Source of the DNA: Nocardioides marmorisolisilvae
GTDB lineage: Bacteria > Actinomycetota > Actinomycetes > Propionibacteriales > Nocardioidaceae
Assembly: GCF_031656915.1 (NCBI RefSeq)
Contig: NZ_CP134227.1
Location: 2,418,001-2,482,000 of the forward strand
DNA: 64,000 bases
Reading direction: 5' to 3'
Made by a program: the position numbers and the translations under genes. Position 1 is the first letter of the stretch. Each line of letters starts with the position of its first letter. The notes below the pieces were generated by a model. The model made no database searches. It saw only the letters and a program-made list of their open reading frames with translations, and had not been told where the DNA came from. Below, piece by piece: positions 17,095 through 25,256 of the stretch.

Positions 17095-18443
17095 CACGAC
17101 CACCCCGCTGCCGGCGGTGCCGTCCCGGTGACCGGCCGCCATCCGGCAGCGACCAGGTCCTCGTGGCAGCGCACCTGCACTCCGGTACGGCGGGCCGCCT
17201 GCTGCCCGACATCGAGGCCCCACAACTCGTTGGTTGCCAGGTGCCCCTCGTCGGTGATGCCAGCGACTTCGCGGACCGCCTCCACCACGCGACGCTGCAA
17301 CGCCTCGCCGCTGCTGCTTCCCTGGCGGCGTTGGCGGTGGATGAACACGATGAAGTCCAGACCCGAGGCGACCAGCCGGACCGTCGCCTCCCAAGGCAGC
17401 CGTTCGGGCGCCTGGATCGCATAGGTGGCGATCTTGTGCACCACATCGACCGAAGAGTTCGCGTGGATCGTCGACAGTGATCCGTCGTTGCCTTGGGTCA
17501 TCGCGTTGAGCATGGTGACGACCTCGTCGCCGAGCACCTCCCCCACGATCACCCTCGAGGGGTTCATCCGCAGGGTGTCGCGCACAAGCTCAGCCATCGT
17601 GACCATCCCCGCGCCCTCGCCGTTGGGCAGCCGCTCCTCGAACGCGATCGCATTCGGATGCGCCTCGATGTCCTCGTCGAGGCCCAACTCCAAGGACCGC
17701 TCCACGGTCAAGATCCGCTCCTCGGGATCGATCTCGCTTGCGAGCGCGCGCAGCAGTGTGGTCTTCCCGGCACTGGTTCCTCCCGCGACCATCACGTTCT
17801 TGCGCGCACGCACCGCGGCAGCCAGGAACTCGGCAAGCTCCTCGTCCAGGGTGCCCAAGCCAATCAGATCCTTCAGCCGCACCCGTGTGTGCCGGTGCCG
17901 GCGGATCGAGACCACAGGCTCACGGGTCACCGACTGCACCGCATACAGGCGCGATCCGTCCGGGAGCCTCAGATTCACCCGCACGTTGGCGACATCGAAG
18001 GCGCGTGCAGACAGGCCCTCGTGGGCTGCCAAGGTCTGAATCGTCTCGATCAGCTCTTCATTGGAGGCCGCGACCGGGCGCACCTTCGCGACCGACCCGT
18101 CGGCGTACTCCACGAACACGTTGCGATAGCCATTGATGTCGATGTTCTCGACGCGATCGTCGTCCAGGAGCAGCTGCAAGCCACCGGCCCCGAAAAGCCG
18201 GGCTTCCAAGGCCTCCACCAGATCCTGTCGCGCTTCCCACGTCAGCCCCTCGGCACCCTGCTCCACCAGGGAGGAGTCATAGTCGGAGACCACGCGCTGG
18301 ACTAGAGCCTTGCCGTGTTGACGGGCATCGTCCCCAGACAGCACCGGCGCACCTGCCTCGCGGCGCCTTTGCACGTCTCGTTGCCGCAGCTCTCCGAGCT
18401 GGGCCTGCAGCCGCTTGATCAACAGGTAGTCCAACTCCGCCAT
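17094..18443 (-). CDS. tadA: TadA/CpaF-type secretion ATPase
   Basis: A 449-residue hexameric ATPase that powers pilus assembly. An N-terminal domain rich in charged helices (IKRLQAQLGELRQRDVQRRR) precedes the catalytic core: Walker A VMVAGGTSAGKTTLLRALAS, the Asp box EERILTVERSLELGLDEDIE, Walker B RMNPSRVIVGEVLGDEVVTM, and the His box MTQGNDGSLSTIHANSSVDV. All key residues are present, so it should be active. The ATG at 18443 shares one base with the cpaE stop. CpaF-like ATPases also resemble VirB11, and in this element it could serve the conjugation apparatus as well. Confidence 0.88.
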   Translation of the reverse strand: MAELDYLLIKRLQAQLGELRQRDVQRRREAGAPVLSGDDARQHGKALVQRVVSDYDSSLVEQGAEGLTWEARQDLVEALEARLFGAGGLQLLLDDDRVENIDINGYRNVFVEYADGSVAKVRPVAASNEELIETIQTLAAHEGLSARAFDVANVRVNLRLPDGSRLYAVQSVTREPVVSIRRHRHTRVRLKDLIGLGTLDEELAEFLAAAVRARKNVMVAGGTSAGKTTLLRALASEIDPEERILTVERSLELGLDEDIEAHPNAIAFEERLPNGEGAGMVTMAELVRDTLRMNPSRVIVGEVLGDEVVTMLNAMTQGNDGSLSTIHANSSVDVVHKIATYAIQAPERLPWEATVRLVASGLDFIVFIHRQRRQGSSSGEALQRRVVEAVREVAGITDEGHLATNELWGLDVGQQAARRTGVQVRCHEDLVAAGWRPVTGTAPPAAGWS

Positions 18444-19249
18444 CACGCCTTCTCCCCAACCCTGGCCGGGGCGGTACGCCGGCTGGGCTCGATCCGACTG
18501 CCCAGCTCGTGCCACAGCTCACGCGACGAGCGAAGCAGCGGGCTGCGTGCCAACCGTCCGGTTGGGTCCTCACCCGCCTCCAGCCGTTCCACCGCACCTT
18601 GATCCCAGGCCACGAATCCGCAGCCGACCACCAGAGGCCCGGCAGGCGACTCGGAGAGAATCCGAGCCACATCCGCTGCGTCGGCCACCCCATGCCTGGC
18701 GGCGGTCACCAGGACCGGGAACAGCCGGGGCGCCGCGCCCCTGCTGGCTGCCAGGGCTGGCACCAATCGGCTCGCCCGTTCGCGCAGTCGAATCACCGAG
18801 GCGGTGTCGGTCCTCGCCACCAGCAGCACAACGTCGGCCCGGGCAGCCACAGGAAGCATCGGCGATGCCGCATGCAGACGCCCCACGTCGACCAGAACCT
18901 GCCCAGATGAAGCTGCCAACGCGCGCCCCAGGGGCTCGAAGTCCATCAGGGTGCCGGCCTGCTCAGCCACAAGCGGACCCGGCACCACCGAAACACGGTT
19001 GTTGACCTCGTGGGCATACCGCTCGACCAGATCCGGCGCCTGCACCGTGCGCGCCGCCGAGGACAACGTCAGCACCGTAGGCGCTTCAGGAAACGCCGTA
19101 CCCGCCCTTGTGCGCAGACGCAACGCAAGGTCACCACCGAACAGGTCTGCCTCGACGAGCACACTCCCAGAGGTGCGCGCCGACGCCAGCGCAAGGGCGG
19201 TCGTGGTCGTTCCCGGGGAGCCCTTGTCCGAACACAGTGCCACCAGCAT
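18443..19249 (-). CDS. CpaE/TadZ-like localisation ATPase
   Basis: A 268-residue ParA/MinD-like protein. The N-terminus, LVALCSDKGSPGTTTTALAL, carries a deviant Walker A (K-G-S-P-G-T-T-T), followed by VLVEADLFGGDLALRL with the switch Asp. Then come QVLVDVGRLHAASPMLPVAA and VVLLVARTDTASVIRLRERA. TadZ/CpaE proteins place the Tad machine on the membrane, often at a pole. The gene is coupled by one-base overlaps to cpaB above and tadA below. No receiver domain is present, as is common in the shorter actinobacterial versions. Confidence 0.75.
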   Translation of the reverse strand: MLVALCSDKGSPGTTTTALALASARTSGSVLVEADLFGGDLALRLRTRAGTAFPEAPTVLTLSSAARTVQAPDLVERYAHEVNNRVSVVPGPLVAEQAGTLMDFEPLGRALAASSGQVLVDVGRLHAASPMLPVAARADVVLLVARTDTASVIRLRERASRLVPALAASRGAAPRLFPVLVTAARHGVADAADVARILSESPAGPLVVGCGFVAWDQGAVERLEAGEDPTGRLARSPLLRSSRELWHELGSRIEPSRRTAPARVGEKA

Positions 19250-19947
19250 CAGCGATCGCCCCCCAACGGCGCCTGCACCACCGCAACCCGACCTGCTGCC
19301 GCGAACGCGGCGACACGGTCCGCCTCCGCCCGCGACACCACCAGGGTCAGCCGGGATCCACCGGACTCGAGCCGCGTCATCGATCGCACCGTTGCCGACC
19401 CGGCTAACACTGCCGGGTTCTGGAGCGTCTGGGGATTGCTCGCGTCCCCGGAGGGCGGGACTGCCAGCACCTCGACTACGTCGCCCGGCGACATGCCCGC
19501 TGGTGAACGCGACGCATCCACAGCCACGCCCACCACCCGCTGCGACGGTCCAGGGACCGGCTGGTCCGTGACCATCTCGGGGGTCAACAGCTCCCCGGGC
19601 ACCAGCCCGACCGCCGTCGTGTGGCCGACCAGCCGACCGACATCGCCCACCGCAACCGCATCCTTCACGCCCGCGACCTCCACCGTCCTCAGATCACTGC
19701 GCTGCAGAACCGATCCGGCTGGCACGGCCGTGCGCACCTGCCAGACCTCCACACGGTCGCTCTTCTGCTGCCACAGCCAGCCGGCAAGCAGGGCAGCAAG
19801 GACGACCACCATCACCGTGCCCGCCCACTGGCCATACCTGCGTGGCACCCGCGGCAGGTCGTGGCCTCGGCCGCCCAGTCCCACCCGCTCCCCATCAACC
19901 GGTGCAGTGAGCCCCGTGGGTGGTGCTGTGTGCTTGCTCGTCGTCAT
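19249..19947 (-). CDS. CpaB/RcpC-like SAF-domain protein
   Basis: A 232-residue protein with a Pro-rich cytoplasmic start, one membrane helix (WAGTVMVVVLAALLAGWLW) and a SAF domain: VWQVRTAVPAGSVLQRSDLR and GHTTAVGLVPGELLTPEMVT. The C-terminus is an RcpC-like domain (SPAGMSPGDVVEVLAVPPSG; RLTLVVSRAEADRVAAFAAA). CpaB proteins link the pilus machine to the cell envelope. It overlaps its upstream neighbour by 4 nt. In Gram-positive bacteria there is no secretin partner, so a role in wall anchoring is inferred. Confidence 0.75.
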   Translation of the reverse strand: MTTSKHTAPPTGLTAPVDGERVGLGGRGHDLPRVPRRYGQWAGTVMVVVLAALLAGWLWQQKSDRVEVWQVRTAVPAGSVLQRSDLRTVEVAGVKDAVAVGDVGRLVGHTTAVGLVPGELLTPEMVTDQPVPGPSQRVVGVAVDASRSPAGMSPGDVVEVLAVPPSGDASNPQTLQNPAVLAGSATVRSMTRLESGGSRLTLVVSRAEADRVAAFAAAGRVAVVQAPLGGDR

Positions 19948-20864
19948 TGGACCAGCACTGTCTGTCGCTGCAGGACCCGCAGGCGACCCGAGCCGGCGGG
20001 TGCCTCAATCACCCCGAGAGTGCCCTCGCGGCGAGCGCATCTGCCCCGGCACGTCCAATCCACCTGGTAGCCGATTCGCGCGGTCACATGGAACATGCGA
20101 CCAGGCTGGCCGTCCGACGTGACCGAGTAGGCGTAGCTGCACGTGGTCTGTGCCGCATCCGACATGCCGTCATGCCACGCCCGGCCGGGCCCCTCGCACG
20201 TCCGCACCTGCGGGCCCATGTCCCACAGCACCTTTGTCGGCCGGGCCGTCACCGACACCGACGTGCCGCCCACCGAGACCGTCTTCCTCAACGTGGCCCA
20301 CTGCGGCTTTGGCAGCCATAGCCAGTTCTGGACACCCACGTAGGTGGGGTCCGGATTGGCGGGCGCGATCTGGACGTACGCAGTGCGCAGCGGCATCACC
20401 GCCAGCGCATGCTTTGCCAGGGCGCCAGGATCGATTTCGGCTGCCGGGGCTCCCCCCGGTGGGATCCAGAAGACGACGACCGGGCTCGTGTCGTCGGCCA
20501 GTCCGCACATCCAGAGGGATCCGTCCGTGTGGCCGTGCCAGTAAGGATTGCTCTTGGGCAGATCCTTCACTGGGTGGATCCAACATTGGTGCCCCGCACT
20601 CCAGGTGCCCAGATCAGTCACGCACGGGATCACTGATCCATCGCGCCGGTGGCACGGGGCAGCATCCCCCGTGGGGGCCGCATGCGGGGTGTCGTTGCTC
20701 GATGGCCTTCCGGGCGCCGACACAGGAATGCAGATGGCGCCGCCTCCAGGCTGTGCCGATGGCACTTCCCCGGTCGGACAGCCATCGGCCGACGCCCGGA
20801 ACGGGGCAAGGGCGAAGGATGCCACGACGAGAGCGGGCACGACTATCGCAAGATGCCTCAGCAT
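19944..20864 (-). CDS. exported protein with WLW...WDMG domain, Tad-operon associated
   Basis: A 306-residue exported protein. A signal peptide (LRHLAIVVPALVVASFALAP, cleavage near ASA-DG) is followed by a Cys-rich region and then VGVQNWLWLPKPQWATLRKT and VTARPTKVLWDMGPQVRTCE, a combination common in uncharacterised proteins near actinobacterial Tad-type and conjugation loci, and suggestive of an Ig/PKD-like fold. The many Cys (at least nine) point to disulfides outside the cell. The ATG at 20864 lies 7 nt inside the preceding gene. Perhaps an adhesin or pilus-associated wall protein; function unknown. Confidence 0.6.
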   Translation of the reverse strand: MLRHLAIVVPALVVASFALAPFRASADGCPTGEVPSAQPGGGAICIPVSAPGRPSSNDTPHAAPTGDAAPCHRRDGSVIPCVTDLGTWSAGHQCWIHPVKDLPKSNPYWHGHTDGSLWMCGLADDTSPVVVFWIPPGGAPAAEIDPGALAKHALAVMPLRTAYVQIAPANPDPTYVGVQNWLWLPKPQWATLRKTVSVGGTSVSVTARPTKVLWDMGPQVRTCEGPGRAWHDGMSDAAQTTCSYAYSVTSDGQPGRMFHVTARIGYQVDWTCRGRCARREGTLGVIEAPAGSGRLRVLQRQTVLVQ

Positions 20865-21445
20865 GTCGTCCCCAGACGTTCGCGAAACACCCGCCACCAA
20901 CTCTCGGGCGGCGTGCGCACCATGACCACCTTCACCAGGTGCGGCGTTGCGGTCGGTTGGGGGACGGGGGTGCCGTGCTGGATGACCTTCACGCCCCGGG
21001 CGACTCCACACACGCGGAGCGTGATCGCGCCGCTGCCGTCAGGCGCAACCCCGACCTTCCCGGGGCGGATGCTGATCGTGCGGCTGCGACCAACCACGCG
21101 AAGGTGCGCCTGTTGACGCTGGTCCAGCCTCGCCCAATAGCTGCGCCAGTCTGCCGTGTACTTCTTGTAGAACGTTCGTGCTCTCGAAGTGGCCTTCCCT
21201 TTGGCGAGGAGGACCTCCTGCGTGCGGCTGAACGACTCATAGCTGTCGACCGCCGCCGCGTACGCCTTTCGCTCCCGTGCCGAATAACCGGCGAGGTAGG
21301 CAGGACTGGATGTCGTCGGCGACGGCGTACCCGCAGCGCTCGGCATCGACGGCTGTCTGGACGTCGCGGAGTCAGGATCGCCTACCCCGCACGAGACACA
21401 CGTCGCCACCATGAATGCCACCACGACAACGGTCCTGCGTCGCAT
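20858..21445 (-). CDS. putative exported lipoprotein, first gene of the Tad-type operon
   Basis: A 195-residue protein starting with MRRRTVVVVAFMVATCVSCG, a basic stub plus hydrophobic segment ending in Cys at positions 16 and 19, compatible with a lipoprotein signal though the lipobox is not canonical. A Ser/Pro/Thr-rich spacer follows, then a folded domain (YSARERKAYAAAVDSYESFS; TADWRSYWARLDQRQQAHLR; ESWWRVFRERLGTTC). This resembles small exported proteins with an NTF2-like helical hairpin that carry ExxY/SYE-type motifs. The ATG at 21445 is fixed by GGAGGAG about 6 nt upstream. It opens the operon that ends with the LysM/BTAD gene. Confidence 0.6.
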   Translation of the reverse strand: MRRRTVVVVAFMVATCVSCGVGDPDSATSRQPSMPSAAGTPSPTTSSPAYLAGYSARERKAYAAAVDSYESFSRTQEVLLAKGKATSRARTFYKKYTADWRSYWARLDQRQQAHLRVVGRSRTISIRPGKVGVAPDGSGAITLRVCGVARGVKVIQHGTPVPQPTATPHLVKVVMVRTPPESWWRVFRERLGTTC

Positions 21446-21990
21446 CGCACGCTCCTCCGAGATAGGCGCATGGTGCTTTCGCCACCATACGAGCAGTCCG
21501 GGCCCGCTGGGAACACCAGCGGGATTCGGCACCATCACGCCTCCTCTCGACTCCACACCAGCCACAGGCATTTCAACCAGCCATACGTGGACACCAAGAT
21601 TCAGAAGATCGCGCTGCGTGCGGGACCGCAACTTGTGCCCGGGAATCTGTGGACAACCGCTCAGGATCCGGGCCTGTCGATGCCTGCGCGGGGAGCACCG
21701 ATCGCTCGCGACGCGCTCGAGTTGCGGACTCGGTGCCGCCGACACTGGGGATAGATCGCTGTCGCTTGATGGGCGCCATCAACATCACCCCGAACACCCA
21801 CGTGGCCGCTGCGGTGCGCGACCACAGCGGCTGTTTGCAGCCCCCTCTCCACAGGAACACCGGCCGCATACGTCTGGTGTCGCCGGTCATCGGCATGCTC
21901 CGACCATGCCCGAGTCAGTCCACAAGGTCGCCGGTGAAATGCCTGTGAGGACGACGGCACGGGCGCCCGGCTCGTGGCACGAAAGGTGAG
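21446..21990. promoter_or_regulatory. 545-bp divergent control region between Tad operon and xis-int
   Basis: No gene is supported here. Two perfect inverted repeats stand out: CCCGCTGG-gaaca-CCAGCGGG at 21503-21523, about 58 bp upstream of the first Tad-operon gene, and GGCATG-N7-CATGCC at 21892-21910, about 80 bp upstream of the excisionase. They are candidate operators or leader hairpins for the two divergent units. No tRNA, IS or repeat array is visible. Confidence 0.45.
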
Positions 21991-22194
21991 GTGATCAACG
22001 TGACTGTCCAGGACCGTGAACAGCTCTCGGTAACCGATGTCTGCAGCGAACTCGGCATCGCGCGCTCGACCTTCTATGACTGGAGGGCGGCAAGGAAGGC
22101 GCCGCGCTGCATCAAGCTGCCCAACGGCAATATCCGAATCCGGCGCGGCGAGCTGGAGCGCTGGCTCGAGGCACACGAGGAGGACATCCCGTGA
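21991..22194 (+). CDS. xis: excisionase-like HTH protein
   Basis: A 67-residue MerR/excisionase-type protein: LSVTDVCSELGIARSTFYDW, a winged-helix DNA-binding motif, followed by the wing KLPNGNIRIRRGELERWLEA. It overlaps the integrase start by 4 nt (GTGA), the usual xis-int arrangement in actinobacterial elements, and should direct excision versus integration. The start is GTG at 21991 (AAAGG 4-5 nt upstream); a GTG at 22000 with AGGTGA upstream is equally plausible and would remove three residues. Confidence 0.8.
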   Translation: MINVTVQDREQLSVTDVCSELGIARSTFYDWRAARKAPRCIKLPNGNIRIRRGELERWLEAHEEDIP

Positions 22195-23699
22195 GCGACG
22201 GCGAGTGGACAGGTGACGTCCGATTCCGTGGCATCCGTCGATACAAGGGCGCGCGCGGTATTACCTATACCGTGCGTTGGACCGTTCGAGGTAAGGACAT
22301 CCAGCAGACATTTGCTTCGGCCAAACTCGCCGAGGGCTTCCGATCCAGTCTCGTTGTAGCCGCCCGACAAGGCGAGAAGTTCAGCAGGCGAAACGGGCTG
22401 CCGCAGTCGATGAGTACGGCTAGCGTCACGATCAACTGGCTCGAACATGCCATCGAGTTCATCGCGATGAAATGGCCCGATGCGGCCCCGAAGTACCGCA
22501 AGAGCCTTGCGGGCTCGCTGACCCTGATCACGATGCCGATGCTTCAGGGCGCACCGACCACGCGGCCCAGCGACAGCGACTTGCGCGAAGCTCTATACGG
22601 CTGGGCATTCAACGGTGTCGCGCAACGTCGACCTCCTCCCGACGAGGTGGCCAAGGCAGTCGAGTGGATGCAGGGCCACTCAAGGCCGGTCGAGGACCTC
22701 TCCGACCCCGACGTCCTACGCTCCGTCCTCGACGCGATCTCGAGGAACCTGGACGGCACCAGGGCGGCTAAGTCGACCATGGCCCGACGACACTCCGCGC
22801 TGCACAACTGTTTGGACTACGCCGTCGAGCGCGGCCGCCTCCGCACGAATCCGCTGACGGGTATACGCAGGAAGCGCCAACCACCGCCAGCAGGAGTGGA
22901 CCGGCGGCGGGTCGTCAACCCAACCCAGGCACGCGCGCTCCTCGCGGCCGTCGAAGCGGACTCACCAGAGCTGGAGGCATTCTTCGCGGTCCTCTACTAC
23001 GCCGGCCTCCGCCCAGCAGAAGCCCTCAACCTACGACGCCGGGACTGCACGCTCCCCGAGCAGGGTTGGGGCCAACTGCTGCTCAGCGGCTCCTATCAGC
23101 GAGGCGGAGCCTCCTGGACCGACTCCGGCTCAGTCCATGAGGAGCGCCAGCTCAAGCATCGCGACCGCGCCGACACTCGGGAGGTGCCCGCACATCCCGA
23201 GCTGGTCGCGATCCTTCGCCGGCACATGGCGACGTTCCAGCTCGGGCAGAACGGCCGACTGTTCGTCGCTCGGACGGGCAGGGCCGGGCGCCCTCTGCCG
23301 TCACCCTTCCAACAGCCGGTGTCGATGAACACCGTCTATCGCGCCTGGGCCCGAGCGCGCCGCTCGGCGCTGACCAGCGAAGAGTTCGAATCGCTTCTCG
23401 CGGGCCGCCCATACGACCTGCGCCATGCTTGTCTCTCCACCTGGCTCAATGCCGGCGTGCCGGCCGTCCAGGTCGCGGCATGGGCCGGCCACAGCGTCGC
23501 CGTCCTGCTCAACGTGTATGCCAAGTGCCTCGACGGAGCCGAGGAGACCGCACGCCGACGAATCGAGACAGCCATGACAGGCCCCCAGCCAGGGCCGCAA
23601 CCGGGCCTGTCCACCAAAACTTCCCCCGCTATTCCCCCGAGACAGCCGAAAAACGCCGATCCTGGCCGGAAGCGGCCGGACAGCGAAAAGGGCCCCTGA
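22191..23699 (+). CDS. int: tyrosine recombinase (ICE integrase)
   Basis: A 502-residue tyrosine integrase. After an N-terminal arm-binding region and a core-binding SAM-like domain (~110-230), the catalytic domain shows all key residues: Arg in YYAGLRPAEALNLRRRD, the second box YDLRHACLSTWLNAGV, the His/Trp box VAAWAGHSVAVLLNVY, and the Tyr nucleophile in VYAKCLDG. It is therefore probably active. The gene ends 41 bp before the 3' end of tRNA-Tyr, the likely target. Its last ~40 residues (PQPGPQPGLSTKTSPAIPPR) are Pro-rich and overlap the left arm of a terminator hairpin. Confidence 0.9.
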   Translation: MSDGEWTGDVRFRGIRRYKGARGITYTVRWTVRGKDIQQTFASAKLAEGFRSSLVVAARQGEKFSRRNGLPQSMSTASVTINWLEHAIEFIAMKWPDAAPKYRKSLAGSLTLITMPMLQGAPTTRPSDSDLREALYGWAFNGVAQRRPPPDEVAKAVEWMQGHSRPVEDLSDPDVLRSVLDAISRNLDGTRAAKSTMARRHSALHNCLDYAVERGRLRTNPLTGIRRKRQPPPAGVDRRRVVNPTQARALLAAVEADSPELEAFFAVLYYAGLRPAEALNLRRRDCTLPEQGWGQLLLSGSYQRGGASWTDSGSVHEERQLKHRDRADTREVPAHPELVAILRRHMATFQLGQNGRLFVARTGRAGRPLPSPFQQPVSMNTVYRAWARARRSALTSEEFESLLAGRPYDLRHACLSTWLNAGVPAVQVAAWAGHSVAVLLNVYAKCLDGAEETARRRIETAMTGPQPGPQPGLSTKTSPAIPPRQPKNADPGRKRPDSEKGP

Positions 23700-23735
23700 C
23701 CCCGGCATAACCGCAGGTCAGAAGCCCTTTTCCGC
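23683..23735. terminator. bidirectional hairpin between int and tRNA-Tyr
   Basis: Left arm 23683-23701 and right arm 23716-23735 pair almost perfectly around a 14-nt loop; each arm carries four A or T residues at its outer part (AAAAGGGC / GCCCTTTT), followed by CCTGACC / GGTCAG. It can end transcription of int (rightward) and of tRNA-Tyr (leftward). The left arm lies inside the last codons of int. Confidence 0.7.
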
Positions 23736-23790
23736 TTCGGTGGCAGGTGCAGGATTCGAACCTGCGTAGGCTATGCCGGCTGATTTACAG
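23736..23790. other. probable attachment site (att) at the 3' half of tRNA-Tyr
   Basis: Tyrosine integrases of this type usually recombine in the anticodon-to-3' part of a tRNA gene. The integrase gene ends next to the tRNA 3' end and the ICE genes lie on that side, so one att junction should fall within this interval. The matching repeat should be at the left end of the element, which is outside the window, so exact borders cannot be set. Confidence 0.55.
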
Positions 23791-23822
23791 TCAGCTCCCT
23801 TTGGCCGCTCGGGCAACCTGCC
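23741..23822 (-). tRNA. tRNA-Tyr (anticodon GUA)
   Basis: On the minus strand, the acceptor stem GGCAGGT (5' end at 23822) pairs with ACCTGCC (23742-23748), with A as discriminator at 23741. The anticodon stem-loop CTGACTGTAAATCAG gives anticodon GUA. GGTTCGAATCC forms the T arm, and there is an extra variable arm as expected for the type II tRNA-Tyr. The CCA end is only partly encoded (CC then G). The gene is intact, so integration restored its 3' end. Confidence 0.95.
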
Positions 23823-23917
23823 ATCGTGTCACTGCCGGATAGTCTGGCCCGGCAGCGCAGCCGAGAATAGCGCAGCACCGGAGCCAGAATTAAATCGAGA
23901 GGTGGAGGGTAGGCACC

Positions 23918-24409
23918 GTGGCCGACTCGTCGTTCGACATCGTCAGCAAGATCGACCGTCAGGAGGTCGACAACGCGCTCTCCCAGGCGGCGCGCGAGAT
24001 CTCCCAGCGCTACGACTTCAAGGGCACCGGCGCGGAGATCAAGTGGTCAGGTGAGAAGGGGATCGAGATCTCCGCGAACGCCGACGACCGCGCCACCGCG
24101 GTCCTCGACGTCTTCAAGGAGAAGCTGGTCAAGCGGCAGCAGTCGTTGAAGATCCTCGACGCCTCCGAGCCCCGCCAGTCCGGCCGGGAGTCGAAGATCA
24201 GCATCACGCTGAAGGAGGGCATCAGCGCCGACGATGCCAAGAAGATCGGCAAGCTCATCCGCGACGAGGGGCCCAAGGGCGTCAAGGCCCAGGTCCAGGG
24301 CGACGAGCTGCGGGTGTCGAGCAAGAAGCGCGACGACCTCCAGGCCGTGATCGCCTTGGTCAAAGCACAGGACTACGACTTCGCCGTCCAGTTCACCAAC
24401 TACCGCTGA
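23918..24409 (+). CDS. yajQ: YajQ family nucleotide-binding protein
   Basis: A 163-residue protein of the YajQ/DUF520 family: [40 protein letters not shown], and the repeat of the fold in [20 protein letters not shown] and [11 protein letters not shown]. Members bind nucleotides, including cyclic di-GMP in some bacteria, and RNA. The GTG at 23918 has GGAGGG about 9 nt upstream. It is the first chromosomal gene right of the ICE and lies divergent from tRNA-Tyr. Length and motifs are complete. The biological role in actinobacteria is poorly known. Confidence 0.92.
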   Translation: MADSSFDIVSKIDRQEVDNALSQAAREISQRYDFKGTGAEIKWSGEKGIEISANADDRATAVLDVFKEKLVKRQQSLKILDASEPRQSGRESKISITLKEGISADDAKKIGKLIRDEGPKGVKAQVQGDELRVSSKKRDDLQAVIALVKAQDYDFAVQFTNYR

Positions 24410-24446
24410 AAGGAGGCGTTTGCGAAGGTCAGAGGCCTAGTGGCTG

Positions 24447-25100
24447 CTACGAGTCCGCAGGACTTTTGGGTTTCTCGTAGAGGACGATCGACATCAGGCC
24501 CGCGGCAGCACTGCGGATGCGGTCCTCGGCCTTGGGCCACAGATGGCTGTCGGCGTTGAGCGTGATCGACCGCGAAGAGTGCCCCAGAGTGTGCTGAACG
24601 GTGACGACATCGCAGCCGGCAGCGATCAGTCCTGAGGCATAGAAGTGGCGCAGGTCGTGAAGGATGAACTCGTCCATGCCGACCTGCTTGCGGACCCGCC
24701 GCCACTGGTGGCCGGCGCTGTTGCGGTTGTAGACGTAGGCCCCCAGCGAGAACAGGTAGCCATCGTCGCCGTCTGGCCTGACTTGGTCGAGGTGTTGCGA
24801 CAACATCGTCACGAGGTCGTCCGGAAGGTAGATGACACGGCCGGACTCGTACTTCGGTGAGGTCTCGGCGGTCCTGCTGTCGACCTGTCCCTGGATCTGT
24901 CGCTCGACCGTCAGCGACCATCAGAGCCTGCGCCACCTGCTCGGCGGTCGGGATCCGCATCTTGGTCTCGGCTCTGGGCACCTTCGGCGGCGCGATCGCA
25001 GCAGTCGGGTCAAGGCGGATCAACCGCGCGTTGGCGTTGCTTGTGCCCTCGCGATGGTCGACGTGGTCCAGCAGCGCCCGATCAACCCGGTCAAGCTGAA
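24447..25100 (-). pseudogene. decayed tyrosine recombinase (second integrase)
   Basis: The C-terminal 120 codons (24447-24812) still read as an integrase: LHDLRHFYASGLIAAGCDVV and HTLGHSSRSITLNADSHLWP. Continuing upstream, SLTVERQIQGQVDSRTAETS and SPKYESGRVIYLPDDLVTML are in frame, but the catalytic-domain start (ETKMRIPTAEQVAQALMVA) joins directly to SLTVERQIQ. About 60 residues, including the first Arg box, have been lost. The nucleophile position, TLDxYSHL in the family, reads NADSHL here, with GAC where TAC is expected (24549-24551). Further upstream the frame is disrupted. It is non-functional and marks an older insertion at the same tRNA locus. Confidence 0.8.
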
Positions 25101-25256
25101 CACCAACGGCGTCCGGCGCGCCTCCCACAAGGCGCCGATGATCAGGTCGGCGGTGTCGGTTTGGGCGCGACACCACCGGCGACGGCACCCAGCGCAGCAA
25201 CCTCCCGGCAGGCTCAGCGGGTGGTGGCAGTGGTTGACGGCATAGAGCCAGCTGGC

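Noticed and set aside
21573-21896. 107-codon minus-strand frame in the xis/Tad intergenic region
   Set aside because: No start signal, no conserved pattern, and it covers a likely operator region.
24410-24446. Possible att repeat of the tRNA-Tyr 3' end near the decayed integrase
   Set aside because: I could not find a match to the tRNA sequence in this stretch by eye.
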